A stretch of DNA of 64,000 bases from CAZSLZ01 sp964607865 (GCA_964607865.1 CAZSLZ010000001.1:14459-78458); one strand, 5' to 3'. Counted from the stretch's first letter, positions 34,164 through 43,782 are shown. Translations and numbers: made by a program. Notes: generated from the letters alone by a model not told the origin.

Positions 34164-34318
34164 GTACTTAGACATAAATACCCCCCCAGGAAGCAAAAAT
34201 TCAATTCTAAATTTTAAGCTTCTTATGCCTTGCATCTTTGAATGCCTGTAACTTTTGCCTGGAAATCCAATTATTCTGTTTCCCCAAATTCTGTCACATT
34301 TGTATAGCCTGTTATGTT

Positions 34319-34521
34319 GTTATTGCCAGCCTGGAAGAGGCGTGGCAATCTCAATTTAGATCGGGTTTGGTCCAAACCCATTTACTTTATGTCCGTGAGC
34401 CCCCGGATCTTTGACTTTTTCCCCAGCTATGATGCGAACAACGCATTCTCCTATTCTAAATGGGATTCTCCCATTCCAAATGGGGAGAGTTCACCATGTG
34501 GCTGGCGCTTCTTGTGATGAC
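34319..34521 (+). repeat. MITE-like inverted-repeat element, copy 1
   Basis: About 203 bp. The left end, GTTATTGCCAGCCTGGAAGAGG then CGTGGCAATCTC, and the right end, GCGCTTCTTGTGATGAC, are imperfect terminal inverted repeats. Inside, GTGGCAATCTCAATTTAG is identical to copy 2, as is the later ATGCGAACAACG segment. Two small hairpins (CCCATT/AATGGG type) precede the right end. It fills most of the gene-free stretch 34165-34596; nothing else is seen there apart from the terminator at 34545. Confidence 0.75.
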
Positions 34522-34544
34522 AAAATTATCATTATTCAATATAA

Positions 34545-34583
34545 AACAAAGAGGCTGTCCTGCTGCAGGACAGCCTCTTTGTT
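34545..34583 (-). terminator. Long perfect hairpin after the clostripain-family gene
   Basis: Two perfect 19-bp arms (AACAAAGAGGCTGTCCTGC and its complement) around one base, immediately beyond the minus-strand stop at 34597, with a T-rich stretch on the minus-strand exit side. It is also A-rich before and could stop plus-strand read-through. Confidence 0.8.
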
Positions 34584-34596
34584 ATTAATAATTTTT

Positions 34597-35808
34597 TTAT
34601 TTAGTTATTTTGTTCATAGCTTCATCCCACAGGGTTTCTTTTGCATATTTCAAATCACTGTATCCACGCCCCACACCCTGGCCTGAAGGAATCTCAGCAT
34701 TTAAACCATGGGCATTGGGATGCTTATAAGAATGCTGTTCAGCAATTACAGCTTTTTTCAGGCTTACCATGAATTCTTCAGCTGACTTCTTCAGTTTTGT
34801 ATCTTTAATATCCTTGCTGTCGGCAACCTGCTGGGCAAAATGATATTGATCCTTGAAACCATGAAAATTTTCGGTTTTTCTGATAATATCTTTAAAAACA
34901 CTGTCCGGTGTTTTGGTATCCAGAAGTTGTTTTGCAAAATTGTCTGTAGCTTTGGCTACATTATCCATCTTTGAAAGGTCAGTAGCTGACATTGTGGGCA
35001 GAGTCCATTGATCGCTCTGGGCGGTTTCAACTATCTTTGTGGCGAACTCCCTGGGTGTAACATCCAGTTTGGAGCTCATAGCTCGGCTGAGGGTTTCCAT
35101 AGATTTTGAAGTTAAAAGCGGAGTATATGGCCAGCCATTACCTCCCTCGGTTTGTTCCGATGCCACCAGGAAACCGGCATGATCTTTAAGTTCGTGGGCA
35201 ACTTCGGTGGAAGCCATCAGGCAGGCGTCGAAACCTACCACATCCAGTTTTTTGCCGGTCTTTTTTTCTGCCATTTCTATTCCCTGGCGAATTTCAGGGG
35301 TGGACATCCAGCCTTTATGGCTTTCATCTTCAACAGCGCCTTTCCAGGCATATCCATGATCGGAAATGATCAGGGCATAATGCTGGGCAGGATACTGCTT
35401 TTCCGATTCCACTATGAAATTGGCAAGAACATTAGGGTCGGACATATTTGTGCTACCCAGGTCCTTTATAATTGGAGAGTTGATTTCCTTCATATTGCCA
35501 TCCTGCTGAAGAATGTAACGTTTGCAATTGCTTCCGCCCCTATCTAACTGGACAACAACATTCATGGTGTTGGTTGAGCCGACTTTTTCCATTTCATTTA
35601 CATCGGTTACCAGATATGAAGTTAAATTATTATCTGCAGCTGAGTAGTGCATAATGGTCCACTTTTTGGGAGCCCTGGCTTCTTCCCCGCCAGAACCCAA
35701 CTGAACCTGATCCTGAATTTGATTTTGTTTTGCCCCAGCCTGTTTTTCAGGCAGTGCCTTCCTTGCTGTAAAGTTTACTGCGTTTTGTTGAATTCTGCTT
35801 ACATCCAT
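34597..35808 (-). CDS. Clostripain (C11) family cysteine peptidase
   Basis: Protein of 403 residues. The C11 core begins 'KKWTIMHYSAADNNLTSYLV'. The catalytic His is in 'LIISDHGYAW' (H151) and the catalytic Cys in 'VVGFDACLMAS' (C196), both intact. The family is a caspase-like fold that usually cleaves after basic residues. There is no signal peptide; the first ~45 residues are basic and polar, probably a disordered leader or propeptide, ending in 'DQVQLGSGGEE'. Start: ATG at 35808 with AGGAGG eight bases upstream. It is monocistronic, bounded by the hairpin at 34545. Location and substrate are open. Confidence 0.88.
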   Translation of the reverse strand: MDVSRIQQNAVNFTARKALPEKQAGAKQNQIQDQVQLGSGGEEARAPKKWTIMHYSAADNNLTSYLVTDVNEMEKVGSTNTMNVVVQLDRGGSNCKRYILQQDGNMKEINSPIIKDLGSTNMSDPNVLANFIVESEKQYPAQHYALIISDHGYAWKGAVEDESHKGWMSTPEIRQGIEMAEKKTGKKLDVVGFDACLMASTEVAHELKDHAGFLVASEQTEGGNGWPYTPLLTSKSMETLSRAMSSKLDVTPREFATKIVETAQSDQWTLPTMSATDLSKMDNVAKATDNFAKQLLDTKTPDSVFKDIIRKTENFHGFKDQYHFAQQVADSKDIKDTKLKKSAEEFMVSLKKAVIAEQHSYKHPNAHGLNAEIPSGQGVGRGYSDLKYAKETLWDEAMNKITK

Positions 35809-35917
35809 TTGTTTTGCCTCCTGATTGCTGCTTGGTTTTCTGTAAACCTCTTTATTAATTAAATTATATATTTATTTCCATGAAAAAACAATTAAAAAAA
35901 TGTTAACTAATGGGCAA

Positions 35918-37753
35918 TTATTTTTTTCTATATTTTTTACGATTCTTGATTATTTTACTAATAGTTTCGCTGACAGGCACCGAAAGTATTCGATCGTAAA
36001 GTTGACAGGCTTTCCGGGGGTTATTTTTCAGCCTGTAAATCTCTGCCATTACAAAAGCCTGGTTTTTCTGCAGCTGGTTTATATTGGTTTCCAGGAAAGC
36101 TATAGCTTCTTTTTTCCAGCCCATAGTTTCATAAATATCCACGATTTGAGCTATAGTTTCAATATCTTGCCTTTGTATTATAAGTTTTTTCGTATATAAC
36201 ATGTAGAATTTTTTCGTTTCCCCGGGAGGGGCAAGGGCGCGGTAATCTTTTAACAAGGCATTTATTTCAGCGGAAATTTCGGGGGTGTTATCGCTAAGCA
36301 TAGAATCTCTGGCAGACCTGTATTTCTTTAAAGCTTTTCCGGGTTCTTTCATCTTTTCCAGAATTCGCGCCATATTCCAGAACACGTAATATTTTTCGAT
36401 TCCCCCCCGTTTTTCCAAAACCTCAGAATCAATCATAGTAAGGTTGCCCAGAATTCTTAATGCTTCTTCGTTATTACCCTTTTCAGCTGAAAGGTATGCA
36501 TTTATAAGGTAATCCATGGGGTTGTTTCCCATTGAGTTTGGTGGTTCTCTCAGCAGAATGCCGTCAAGGGAATTATATCGTGGAAAACCGGTTCCGCCCC
36601 CCAATCCGGGATGGTTTCCGGGGCACTGAAAACGGCAGTAGTTATAGCCTCCTATACTGTAACCATGATAGTTATCAGCGTAACTGGCTTCAGGTAAAGT
36701 CCAGCACACGGGAATCTTTTTTAAATAGTCGGGTGTTAACTGGTTAAGTTTTTCCGGATATTTTCCCTGATGGTCAGATGCGTATTTCTCCAGGGCATTT
36801 CGAATTTTTTCTGTATTTTTTATGCATATACGATAATAGATTTCATTTTTGAATTGTCCCAGAAACAGAAAAACCCCGGCTGAAATAATCAAGAAAATTA
36901 TGGCGGTTATTCCCAGTTGTCTTGCAAACTGAAGTTTTTCTTTTTTCTTCCGGGTTTTTTCAAGTTCGCGGGCTTTCTTTCTTTCAACCTTTTCAAAAGC
37001 TCTCCTCAATCTTATATCTATTTCTAGAATTGTGTTGATTATTCCGGGGTTTTGTAATATTTGAATCAATTCCAGGGAAATTTCTTCGGGTATGTCAGGG
37101 TTAATAGTGGAGGGTGAAATCGGATCTTTTTTTTCTGGCATTTTGCCTGTGAACAAATAATAAATAATGGAAGCTACATCATAAGCATAGTTTTTCTTTT
37201 TTGTTTTGTGAGCATGGGCTTCGGGTTTCTGATCGTTGTCCCTGGAATAAAACAGGTCGGCAGTCCCGGGGTTTATCATTAATATTTCTCCCGATGATAA
37301 CATTACAAAGCTGGCAGGATTGAGATTAATATATGGCTTCTGTTTTTTTGGCAGAGAAATAAGATAACTTACTATTTCAATAATATTTGATGCCTTTTCC
37401 AGAATCTGTTCCGGGGTGAAGGTTTGTATTCCTTTCTGTTTCATAATGTCAATCAGATATTTGCCTTGAAAATCTTCAGACACCAAATAAAAACGATAGT
37501 TTTCCACGAACCCTTCCATAAAATTAATGATTCCGGGGTGGCTTAACTGAACCAGTTCTTTGACTTCTTTTTTGAAAATGTATTGGGCTGCTTTGTAATT
37601 GGTGGGATTGGGTGAGGTTTCAATAATTTCATGAATCAGGATTTTGCTATCGGGGTTTTGAATGTCGGTAGCAGTAAAAAGCCGGTAATTTCTACCTTTT
37701 TTTATTAAAGTATCAATTATGTATCTATTGTCAAGTTTATTGGGGATTGTCAC
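35918..37753 (-). CDS. Pseudokinase - TM - pilin-head - TPR fusion protein
   Basis: Protein of 611 residues with four parts. (1) Residues ~8-240 follow the Ser/Thr kinase fold but lack its catalytic residues. The beta-3 Lys is absent ('KILIHEI'), the HRDLKPxN loop reads 'YINLNPASF', the DFG region reads 'INPGTADLF'. (2) A basic linker and one TM at about 281-299. (3) Residues ~310-405 match the pilin head of the gene at 17112: 'NTEKIRNALEKYASDHQGKY', then 'PDYLKKIPVC' and a Cys/Gly-rich end, but without a prepilin signal. (4) Helical TPR-like repeats to the end. Start: GTG at 37753, weak ribosome-binding site. It is 20 bp after the polytopic protein gene, so the two likely form an operon. It may sense or hold pilins at the membrane; this is inference. 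Confidence 0.75.
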   Translation of the reverse strand: MTIPNKLDNRYIIDTLIKKGRNYRLFTATDIQNPDSKILIHEIIETSPNPTNYKAAQYIFKKEVKELVQLSHPGIINFMEGFVENYRFYLVSEDFQGKYLIDIMKQKGIQTFTPEQILEKASNIIEIVSYLISLPKKQKPYINLNPASFVMLSSGEILMINPGTADLFYSRDNDQKPEAHAHKTKKKNYAYDVASIIYYLFTGKMPEKKDPISPSTINPDIPEEISLELIQILQNPGIINTILEIDIRLRRAFEKVERKKARELEKTRKKKEKLQFARQLGITAIIFLIISAGVFLFLGQFKNEIYYRICIKNTEKIRNALEKYASDHQGKYPEKLNQLTPDYLKKIPVCWTLPEASYADNYHGYSIGGYNYCRFQCPGNHPGLGGGTGFPRYNSLDGILLREPPNSMGNNPMDYLINAYLSAEKGNNEEALRILGNLTMIDSEVLEKRGGIEKYYVFWNMARILEKMKEPGKALKKYRSARDSMLSDNTPEISAEINALLKDYRALAPPGETKKFYMLYTKKLIIQRQDIETIAQIVDIYETMGWKKEAIAFLETNINQLQKNQAFVMAEIYRLKNNPRKACQLYDRILSVPVSETISKIIKNRKKYRKK

Positions 37754-37773
37754 CTGTTAATACACCATTTCAT

Positions 37774-39615
37774 TTATTGATTATTATTAGTGGTGTTACT
37801 TTTTCTGGGGGTCTTTTCTGTTAATGGTTCCTTAATTTCTTTCTTCTCTGTTTTATTCTGATTATGAGAGATAAAATAAGCTAAAATCACCAGGAATATC
37901 ATTCCTATGACTATTTCCTGTTTGGTGGAACGGGTCAGTTGGTTAGGTACCTCCTCATAAATTATGAGGAAGTTTGCGTAAGCGCCGGCTGCCAGCCATA
38001 GCATGGATAAAGATGCCTTATATAAGCCCTTGTTGATTTTCTGGGAAAAGAAAGTGTATAAACCCAGCAGGGCTGGAATTGAAAGTCCCAGCAGAAAACT
38101 GCCCATACCCTGTATTCTGAAGAAAATAATAATTGAAAATATTATGGCAACTGCAGTTACAATTATTATTGCAAACAATGAGGCAGCTTTTTTGGCGCCT
38201 CCTTCAAGCTGCTTTTTAAATATATTGCTTCCTGAAAGGTTGAACCCTTCAAAGCAGAGGGAAATGAAAACTCCCAGCAAGAGTGCAACAATGTTGTCGC
38301 CGTCCACAATGTTGATATTAAAACCAAGGGAGTCGGTACGTTGTATGAAAATTCTGAACATGGAAACCAGGACCACGGTCAGCCCGGCAAGGGAAATACC
38401 CCTTAAAAAGAGGGTGGCCCAGGTATCTTCCAGGGCGGGGTTCTTTTCATCGGGCTCTTTCTGACCTTCTTCGCCGGTTGCTTCAATTTCCTGATTGTCC
38501 TGGACATCTCCGGTCAGAAGGGGATCCCCGGCGCCGGTAATGGGAGAATCAGTCTTTTCTGTATTAACGAATTCCAGAAAATTTTCCATGGAGTTGTGTG
38601 GAATTAACAGCATAACCACGGAAAGCAAGCCCACTGCATACATGGTAATTCCAAAGCCCAGGTTCCATTTGTAGGAGAACCAGATACCACCTATCAGCAT
38701 CAAGGTCGCCAGGGTTCCGGTAGAAAGATCTATGCCCTTCACGTTAGTTGCTGAGCTGTAGAGGATAATTACAAAAATAATAGATGAAATAGCGCCTGCA
38801 ATAAGTGGATAACTATAGGAAAAATCGATATTTAATTTTATTATGAGAAAAACGGATATAAGAATGAAAAGCAAAAGGAAGATTGCAAACTGGCCCGGCA
38901 GAATTTCCATTACATTTTTTTCCGGCCGGTATGAGAATAAAATAGTGCAAATAAGAATAGAGAAAAAGAGCGCTACGAGAATAAGGCCGGGCAGATATGC
39001 GTGAATACTTTCCTTGAAATGGTATGAAGCCATGAGCACCGATATTATTGAAGCATCCAGGGTTAGAAACAGAGCTTCCAATTTAATTGCAGAAATTTCA
39101 TATCTGGGATAATTAACAAAATGAGAAGCCAACCTGAGCAAGAATATTCCCAGGGCGTTTCCCAGGATAAGCCCCAGCCAGAGTTGATCGGCATTTATGC
39201 CGTAAAAATTAACAACACCGCCAATAAACATTATTGTAAAGCCGATTGCCAGCAGGGGGAGAGCGGCGAAGACGGTAAGAGAAATTTTTTCCCTGTTTGA
39301 TTTCTTTTTGAAGATCATGCTTTCCATACCTGAAAGCAAGGCAGGTGCCAGTATTCCAAACATGAGTGAGAACAGAGTTCCCCTGGCAGTAGTATCAGCT
39401 TTTACCAGGCCAGAAAAAAAAAGGATTATTACTACTGGAATCAGTATTAAAATTCCGGTTACTGCGAAATATTTTTTCTGATATATATATTCTTTGGATT
39501 CCTTAGAAACCTGAGGGCTTTTTTGCGACATCTGCCAGATGACCCATATAAGGCCTGTTATTGTAGCAAAAATGCCTCCGAACCACAGAATCTGATTTGC
39601 CAGGTTAATGTTCAT
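37774..39615 (-). CDS. Polytopic membrane protein of unknown function
   Basis: Protein of 613 residues with roughly fourteen or more hydrophobic helices. A soluble, acidic loop at about 365-410 ('GEEGQKEPDEKNPALEDTW') splits it into two membrane halves, and the C-terminal ~35 residues are polar. I recognise no transporter signature. Start: ATG at 39615 with AAGGAGTGG about seven bases upstream. Directly downstream on the same strand is the pseudokinase-pilin-head gene, so the pair probably works together at the membrane. The divergent gene to its other side is a PilT-family ATPase, which keeps the locus in a pilus context. Confidence 0.65.
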   Translation of the reverse strand: MNINLANQILWFGGIFATITGLIWVIWQMSQKSPQVSKESKEYIYQKKYFAVTGILILIPVVIILFFSGLVKADTTARGTLFSLMFGILAPALLSGMESMIFKKKSNREKISLTVFAALPLLAIGFTIMFIGGVVNFYGINADQLWLGLILGNALGIFLLRLASHFVNYPRYEISAIKLEALFLTLDASIISVLMASYHFKESIHAYLPGLILVALFFSILICTILFSYRPEKNVMEILPGQFAIFLLLFILISVFLIIKLNIDFSYSYPLIAGAISSIIFVIILYSSATNVKGIDLSTGTLATLMLIGGIWFSYKWNLGFGITMYAVGLLSVVMLLIPHNSMENFLEFVNTEKTDSPITGAGDPLLTGDVQDNQEIEATGEEGQKEPDEKNPALEDTWATLFLRGISLAGLTVVLVSMFRIFIQRTDSLGFNINIVDGDNIVALLLGVFISLCFEGFNLSGSNIFKKQLEGGAKKAASLFAIIIVTAVAIIFSIIIFFRIQGMGSFLLGLSIPALLGLYTFFSQKINKGLYKASLSMLWLAAGAYANFLIIYEEVPNQLTRSTKQEIVIGMIFLVILAYFISHNQNKTEKKEIKEPLTEKTPRKSNTTNNNQ

Positions 39616-39776
39616 TTTCCACTCCTTGAAGTAAGCTGACTTGGAAAGATGTTCAACAAATTCAGGAAATTACCTTTCTAAAAAGTATTATTCCCTTTCT
39701 ATCTCACAAGGAACTGAAACACTGTCGGCGAATAAAAATATGTATATTGTGGCTTTAACTTGAGGATGGAATTTCT

Positions 39777-40847
39777 GTGCAAAAAATAATTCAATATTTA
39801 AAAGAAGTTGTAGAACGTGGAGGGTCTGATCTGCATATCAGCCCTGATTCTCCTCCAATGATGAGGATGAACGGCGAACTGGTTCACCTGGTGAGGAATA
39901 TTCTTACCAGGGAAGAAACATCGATACTGTTGAAGGATATGCTGGACGAAGAACAACTGAGAATTCTTGATGAGAGTAAAAGCCTGGATATTGCTTACGA
40001 GATTCCCCACGCGGGTTATATCCAGAGGTTTCGCTGTAATCTTTTCTATCAGAAACGGGGGCTCGACGGTGTATTCAGGGTTATTCCCAGAGAAATTCCT
40101 ACCCTGAAGGACTTGAACCTGCCTACTTCACTGGAAGGGCTGATAAATTTTGATCATGGGTTAATCATTATAACCGGCCCCACAGGAAGTGGGAAATCCA
40201 CCACCATTTCCGCCCTGATAGATCTTACCAACGAGGTGCAGTATAAGCACATAATTACCATAGAAGATCCTATAGAATTTGTTCATCCCAACAAGTTATC
40301 CATACTTCACCAACGCCAGGTAAGGCTTCATACCAATAATTTTTATGAAGCATTGAAAACTTCCCTGAGGCAGGACCCGGATATTATCATGGTCGGAGAA
40401 TTAAGAAATCAGGAAACGGTGGAATTGGCGCTTACAGCAGCCAGCACCGGCCAGCTGGTTTATACCACCATGCACACTCCCACAACTTCGAAAGCTATTG
40501 AACGACTGGTAGAGTTTTTTCCTTCTCAGAGGCAGAACTCGGTCAGGGTGGTTCTGGCTGAATTTATCCGCGCCATTATTTCTCAACAATTGGTGCCCCG
40601 CCTGGACGGATGGGGACGTATTCCCGCGGTAGAAATTCTCATTAACTGCCCCCCCATAGCCAATATGATACGAGAATTCAAACCCCATCAAATTCTATCT
40701 ATAATTCAGACCAGCAAAAATGTGGGAATGGTTTCCATGGATGATTATCTTGTAAAACTGTTTGAAGATGGGGTACTTTCCGCAGAAACAGTTTACGAAT
40801 ATTCCATCGATCATAATCGTATCAAGCAAAAAATGGGGGGCTCATAA
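39777..40847 (+). CDS. PilT-family ATPase, second copy
   Basis: PilT/PilU-type ATPase of 356 residues, with all catalytic elements intact: Walker A 'GPTGSGKS' (134-141), Asp box 'IEDPIEF', Walker B 'DPDIIMVGELRN', His box 'TMHTPTT', and the C-terminal 'IANMIREFK'. Start: GTG at 39777 with GAGGATGG upstream. Its stop overlaps the start of the next ATPase gene by one base (TAATG), so the two are translationally coupled, as in pilT-pilU pairs. It is divergent from the polytopic/pseudokinase operon. Likely a retraction motor or a specialised partner of the next protein. Confidence 0.93.
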   Translation: MQKIIQYLKEVVERGGSDLHISPDSPPMMRMNGELVHLVRNILTREETSILLKDMLDEEQLRILDESKSLDIAYEIPHAGYIQRFRCNLFYQKRGLDGVFRVIPREIPTLKDLNLPTSLEGLINFDHGLIIITGPTGSGKSTTISALIDLTNEVQYKHIITIEDPIEFVHPNKLSILHQRQVRLHTNNFYEALKTSLRQDPDIIMVGELRNQETVELALTAASTGQLVYTTMHTPTTSKAIERLVEFFPSQRQNSVRVVLAEFIRAIISQQLVPRLDGWGRIPAVEILINCPPIANMIREFKPHQILSIIQTSKNVGMVSMDDYLVKLFEDGVLSAETVYEYSIDHNRIKQKMGGS

Positions 40848-42589
40848 TGTCGAATTCCCATGGCAACCAACGCAATAAGGGCAACGATTTTCAATCATTC
40901 TTATATGCGCTTTCGGGACAGGATCCACCCCCGCCCAGGAAGCCCGATACTTCCAACCTGCAAAAAAAGCAGACCAAACCTGCCGCTCCTTCGGCGAGCC
41001 CGGCAAAACCCACGGCGCACAGGCCCAAGCCAAATACGGAGGATGAGCACAAAGACACAGGCGGAAAAACTTTAAAACGCAAAAGCAGTATGCTTTCTAA
41101 AAAAAACCTGTTATCGAACCAGCAGAAGTTTCTGCCCAGAAAATCCCTGCCTTCGAAAAACCGGACAATAAAGAAAGAGAACAAGCGTACCGTACTTACA
41201 GGAAAGGATGATTCCACTTTCCTGATGGGGACCCGGGAAAAGGGCCCCCAGGTTTCACTGAAAAATGATTCTGGTTTTTTGCCCCGGATGGATAAATTCT
41301 CGCATCCTGTTGCCAAGACTCCGGTCAAACCAATCATCAAAACAGAAGAAATAGAGAAGCCTCCGGTCAAACTGGAAGAAGTAAAAGCAACAGATACCGG
41401 CAGGCTAAGCGCTTCTGAAGAATTACTTGAACCGAAAACTGAATCTCAGCCCGAAACTGCGCCAAAAGACAAGAAATCGGAAAAAGAAGACCGTTTCGCT
41501 CTTTCTAATGTAAGTATAAAACCAAAAATAAACCTGGATCAATTACTTGAAACCGTGGTAAGGGAAAACGCCACCGATATGCATGTGGGCGTGGGGGCTA
41601 TTCCATCATTAAGAATTCATGGAGAAATTCTCCAGATGGAATTACCCGATCTGGATGAAGAAACTACAAACAATTTACTTCTTCCAATTTTAAATGAGGA
41701 ACAGAGAAACCTTCTGGAAGAAAACGGTGAAGTGGATTTTTCCTATGATTATTTTGATAAAGCCCGGTTCCGGATTAATTATTTTAAACATCACTGGGGG
41801 GTGGGAGCCGTCTTCCATATGATCCCCACACAAATACCCACATTAAAACAGCTGGGCCTGCCCCAGGTGGTTACTTCCCTTATAAAACAAAGAAAGGGTT
41901 TGATCCTGGTATCTGGCCCCAGCGGAAGTGGTAAATCCACCACTATAGCTTCTTTGCTCAACACCATCAACAATACCCGGAAGCTGAGAATTATTACCCT
42001 GGAAAGGCCCATAGAATATATTATAAATAGTAATAACTGCCTGGTTTCACAAAGAGAAGTTGGCAAAGATGTAGATTCTTTCAATGTAGCTCTGTGGAAC
42101 GTGGTGAGAGAAGACCCGGACATAATCATGATCAGTGACTTATGGAACAAAAGTGATGTGAAACAGGTGCTGAAAATTGCTGAAACAGGGCACCTGGTTA
42201 TTGCAGCTATTCAAACCATAGATACCACAAAGGCAATCGAAAGAATCATTAATTTCTTTCCCGACAAGGAACAGAATATAATCAAAATAATGCTTTCAGA
42301 ATCACTGGTGGGTATTATTTCCCAGCGATTAATTCCCAAAATTGACGGCCGGGGCCGTGTGGGTGCCTATGAAGTACTTATCAGCTCCACAGGCATGGCT
42401 TCCATAATAAGGGAAGGGAAACTTTCTCAAATCCCCTCGATGATTCAGACAGGTAAAAGCCAGGGAATGCAAACCATGGACCAATCATTGCTGAAACTGG
42501 TTGAACAGGGAATGGTATCACCCCAGATCATCAGGGATATCATCTCGGATGTTCGTTATTTCAAAAGGGCAGGAATCCGTTTCGATTAA
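40847..42589 (+). CDS. PilT/PilU-like ATPase with disordered N-terminus and degenerate motifs
   Basis: Protein of 580 residues. Residues 1-~220 are polar, Pro/Lys/Ser-rich and probably disordered. The ATPase domain (~225-575) keeps Walker A 'GPSGSGKS' (357-364) but has lost other elements. The Asp box is 'LERPIEY' instead of IEDPIEY, Walker B is 'DPDIIMISDLWN' where GE(L/I)R is expected (Glu to Asp at 431, Arg to Trp), and the His box is 'AIQTID' instead of T(L/M)HT. It may bind nucleotide but hydrolyse poorly, as a PilU-like or regulatory subunit for the coupled ATPase upstream. Start: ATG overlapping the upstream stop by one base. Confidence 0.9.
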   Translation: MSNSHGNQRNKGNDFQSFLYALSGQDPPPPRKPDTSNLQKKQTKPAAPSASPAKPTAHRPKPNTEDEHKDTGGKTLKRKSSMLSKKNLLSNQQKFLPRKSLPSKNRTIKKENKRTVLTGKDDSTFLMGTREKGPQVSLKNDSGFLPRMDKFSHPVAKTPVKPIIKTEEIEKPPVKLEEVKATDTGRLSASEELLEPKTESQPETAPKDKKSEKEDRFALSNVSIKPKINLDQLLETVVRENATDMHVGVGAIPSLRIHGEILQMELPDLDEETTNNLLLPILNEEQRNLLEENGEVDFSYDYFDKARFRINYFKHHWGVGAVFHMIPTQIPTLKQLGLPQVVTSLIKQRKGLILVSGPSGSGKSTTIASLLNTINNTRKLRIITLERPIEYIINSNNCLVSQREVGKDVDSFNVALWNVVREDPDIIMISDLWNKSDVKQVLKIAETGHLVIAAIQTIDTTKAIERIINFFPDKEQNIIKIMLSESLVGIISQRLIPKIDGRGRVGAYEVLISSTGMASIIREGKLSQIPSMIQTGKSQGMQTMDQSLLKLVEQGMVSPQIIRDIISDVRYFKRAGIRFD

Positions 42590-42606
42590 TCGGTTCTTAT
42601 GGAATA

Positions 42607-43776
42607 TCAGTCGGTTTCTTCCACAATCTGCCCCAGAACTGCTGGCTGGTTTTCATAGATAACCAGGGTAAAATATCCCCGAACTTTAAAGGGAGTACCA
42701 TCCTTTTTGACGGCAACAAAATCATATTTCAGGGGTACTTCCTGGTTCTTAAGCCTGTCGCTGGCGTTCTTCTGCAATTTTTGCCGGTAATCAGGATGAA
42801 CCAACTTCCAGATATGGATACTGGCCAGTTCTTCTTCGGAATAACCGGTAACCTCGCTTAATCGCTTATTGAAAAGTTTAAAGGTATTATCCTGATGGAT
42901 ATAAATGGGTAAGGGAGAATGGTTTATCAATTTTATCAATTGCTGGTTTTTCTGGGCAAGTTTTTCTTTTGTTTGAACAATTTGAGTCAGGTCTTCGATA
43001 GTTACAAGCAGAGCTTCAAGTTTTCCCTTATTGTTTTTGAGGGGCGCAAAATTTATCAATAGATATTTTTTAACTGCTCCAGGAAGCAAATAATAACCTT
43101 GGGCAAAACCTGCCACATCTTTTCTGCCTTCAAGGGTCTGGTCGATCAGGCCTTTAATATCGGGAGCATCGCCAATAGGGCGAAATGTATCAAGGTTTTC
43201 ATAATGTTCTGACATTTCATCAAGGTTTTTTCGGGTGAGAAAGATACACGCTCTGTTCCAGCAGAGTATATTTTTATTTTCATCAACAATAAAAGTTGCC
43301 ACCGGGTTCGAATCAATGGCATGCCGGAATAATGATTGGTAATATCGCCTTTGTTTATCAGCAAGGTTCTTTTTAATGTGGTTTATTATTGTGTGAATGA
43401 TACGCTTAAAAGATGAAATACCTGCTTTTCTGTGAAAGAAATCATCAACACCTGCCCTAAGCGCTCTTGCTTCCAGATAAGGATCGGTCTCAGAAGTTAT
43501 CATAATTACTGGTGTTTCAGGGCAGATCTGCTTCAATTCGCGGATTAAATCGATTCCATCAAAGTTTCCCCCCAGGTTAAAATCAGTTATTACGCAATCA
43601 AATACATCGGTCTCCAAAGTTTCAAAAACTTCAACCGGGGTTTTACGCCAGGCTATCTTGAAGGAAGAAGAATGTTTCAACAATTTTGTTTTGAAAATCC
43701 AGAAATTCTCTTCCCTGTCGTCCACATATAGAATTTTCAGAATGTTATCAAAAAACTCATCCATTTTTTTAACCAT
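42607..43776 (-). CDS. Receiver - PAS - PAS protein without output domain
   Basis: Protein of 389 residues. The receiver domain (about 12-135) has the phospho-acceptor Asp in 'DCVITDFNLGG', acidic pocket 'YVDDREEN' and Thr/Ser in 'VIMITSETD'. Two PAS domains follow: about 148-255 ('ATFIVDENKNILCWNRA') and about 270-385 ('LFNKRLSEVTGYSEEEL'), the second with a PAC-like end. The protein stops after the second PAS, with no kinase, GGDEF or DNA-binding domain, so it must act through partners. Start: ATG at 43776; no ribosome-binding site is visible because a 12-bp hairpin ends six bases before it. Its 3' end is 17 bp from the convergent PilT-like ATPase gene. Confidence 0.85.
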   Translation of the reverse strand: MVKKMDEFFDNILKILYVDDREENFWIFKTKLLKHSSSFKIAWRKTPVEVFETLETDVFDCVITDFNLGGNFDGIDLIRELKQICPETPVIMITSETDPYLEARALRAGVDDFFHRKAGISSFKRIIHTIINHIKKNLADKQRRYYQSLFRHAIDSNPVATFIVDENKNILCWNRACIFLTRKNLDEMSEHYENLDTFRPIGDAPDIKGLIDQTLEGRKDVAGFAQGYYLLPGAVKKYLLINFAPLKNNKGKLEALLVTIEDLTQIVQTKEKLAQKNQQLIKLINHSPLPIYIHQDNTFKLFNKRLSEVTGYSEEELASIHIWKLVHPDYRQKLQKNASDRLKNQEVPLKYDFVAVKKDGTPFKVRGYFTLVIYENQPAVLGQIVEETD

Positions 43777-43782
43777 ATAACT

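Noticed and set aside
34314..34686. Two short plus-strand reading frames after the TPR lipoprotein gene
   Set aside because: They lie in the repeat element, the terminator hairpin and the antisense of the clostripain-like gene, with no coding signs.
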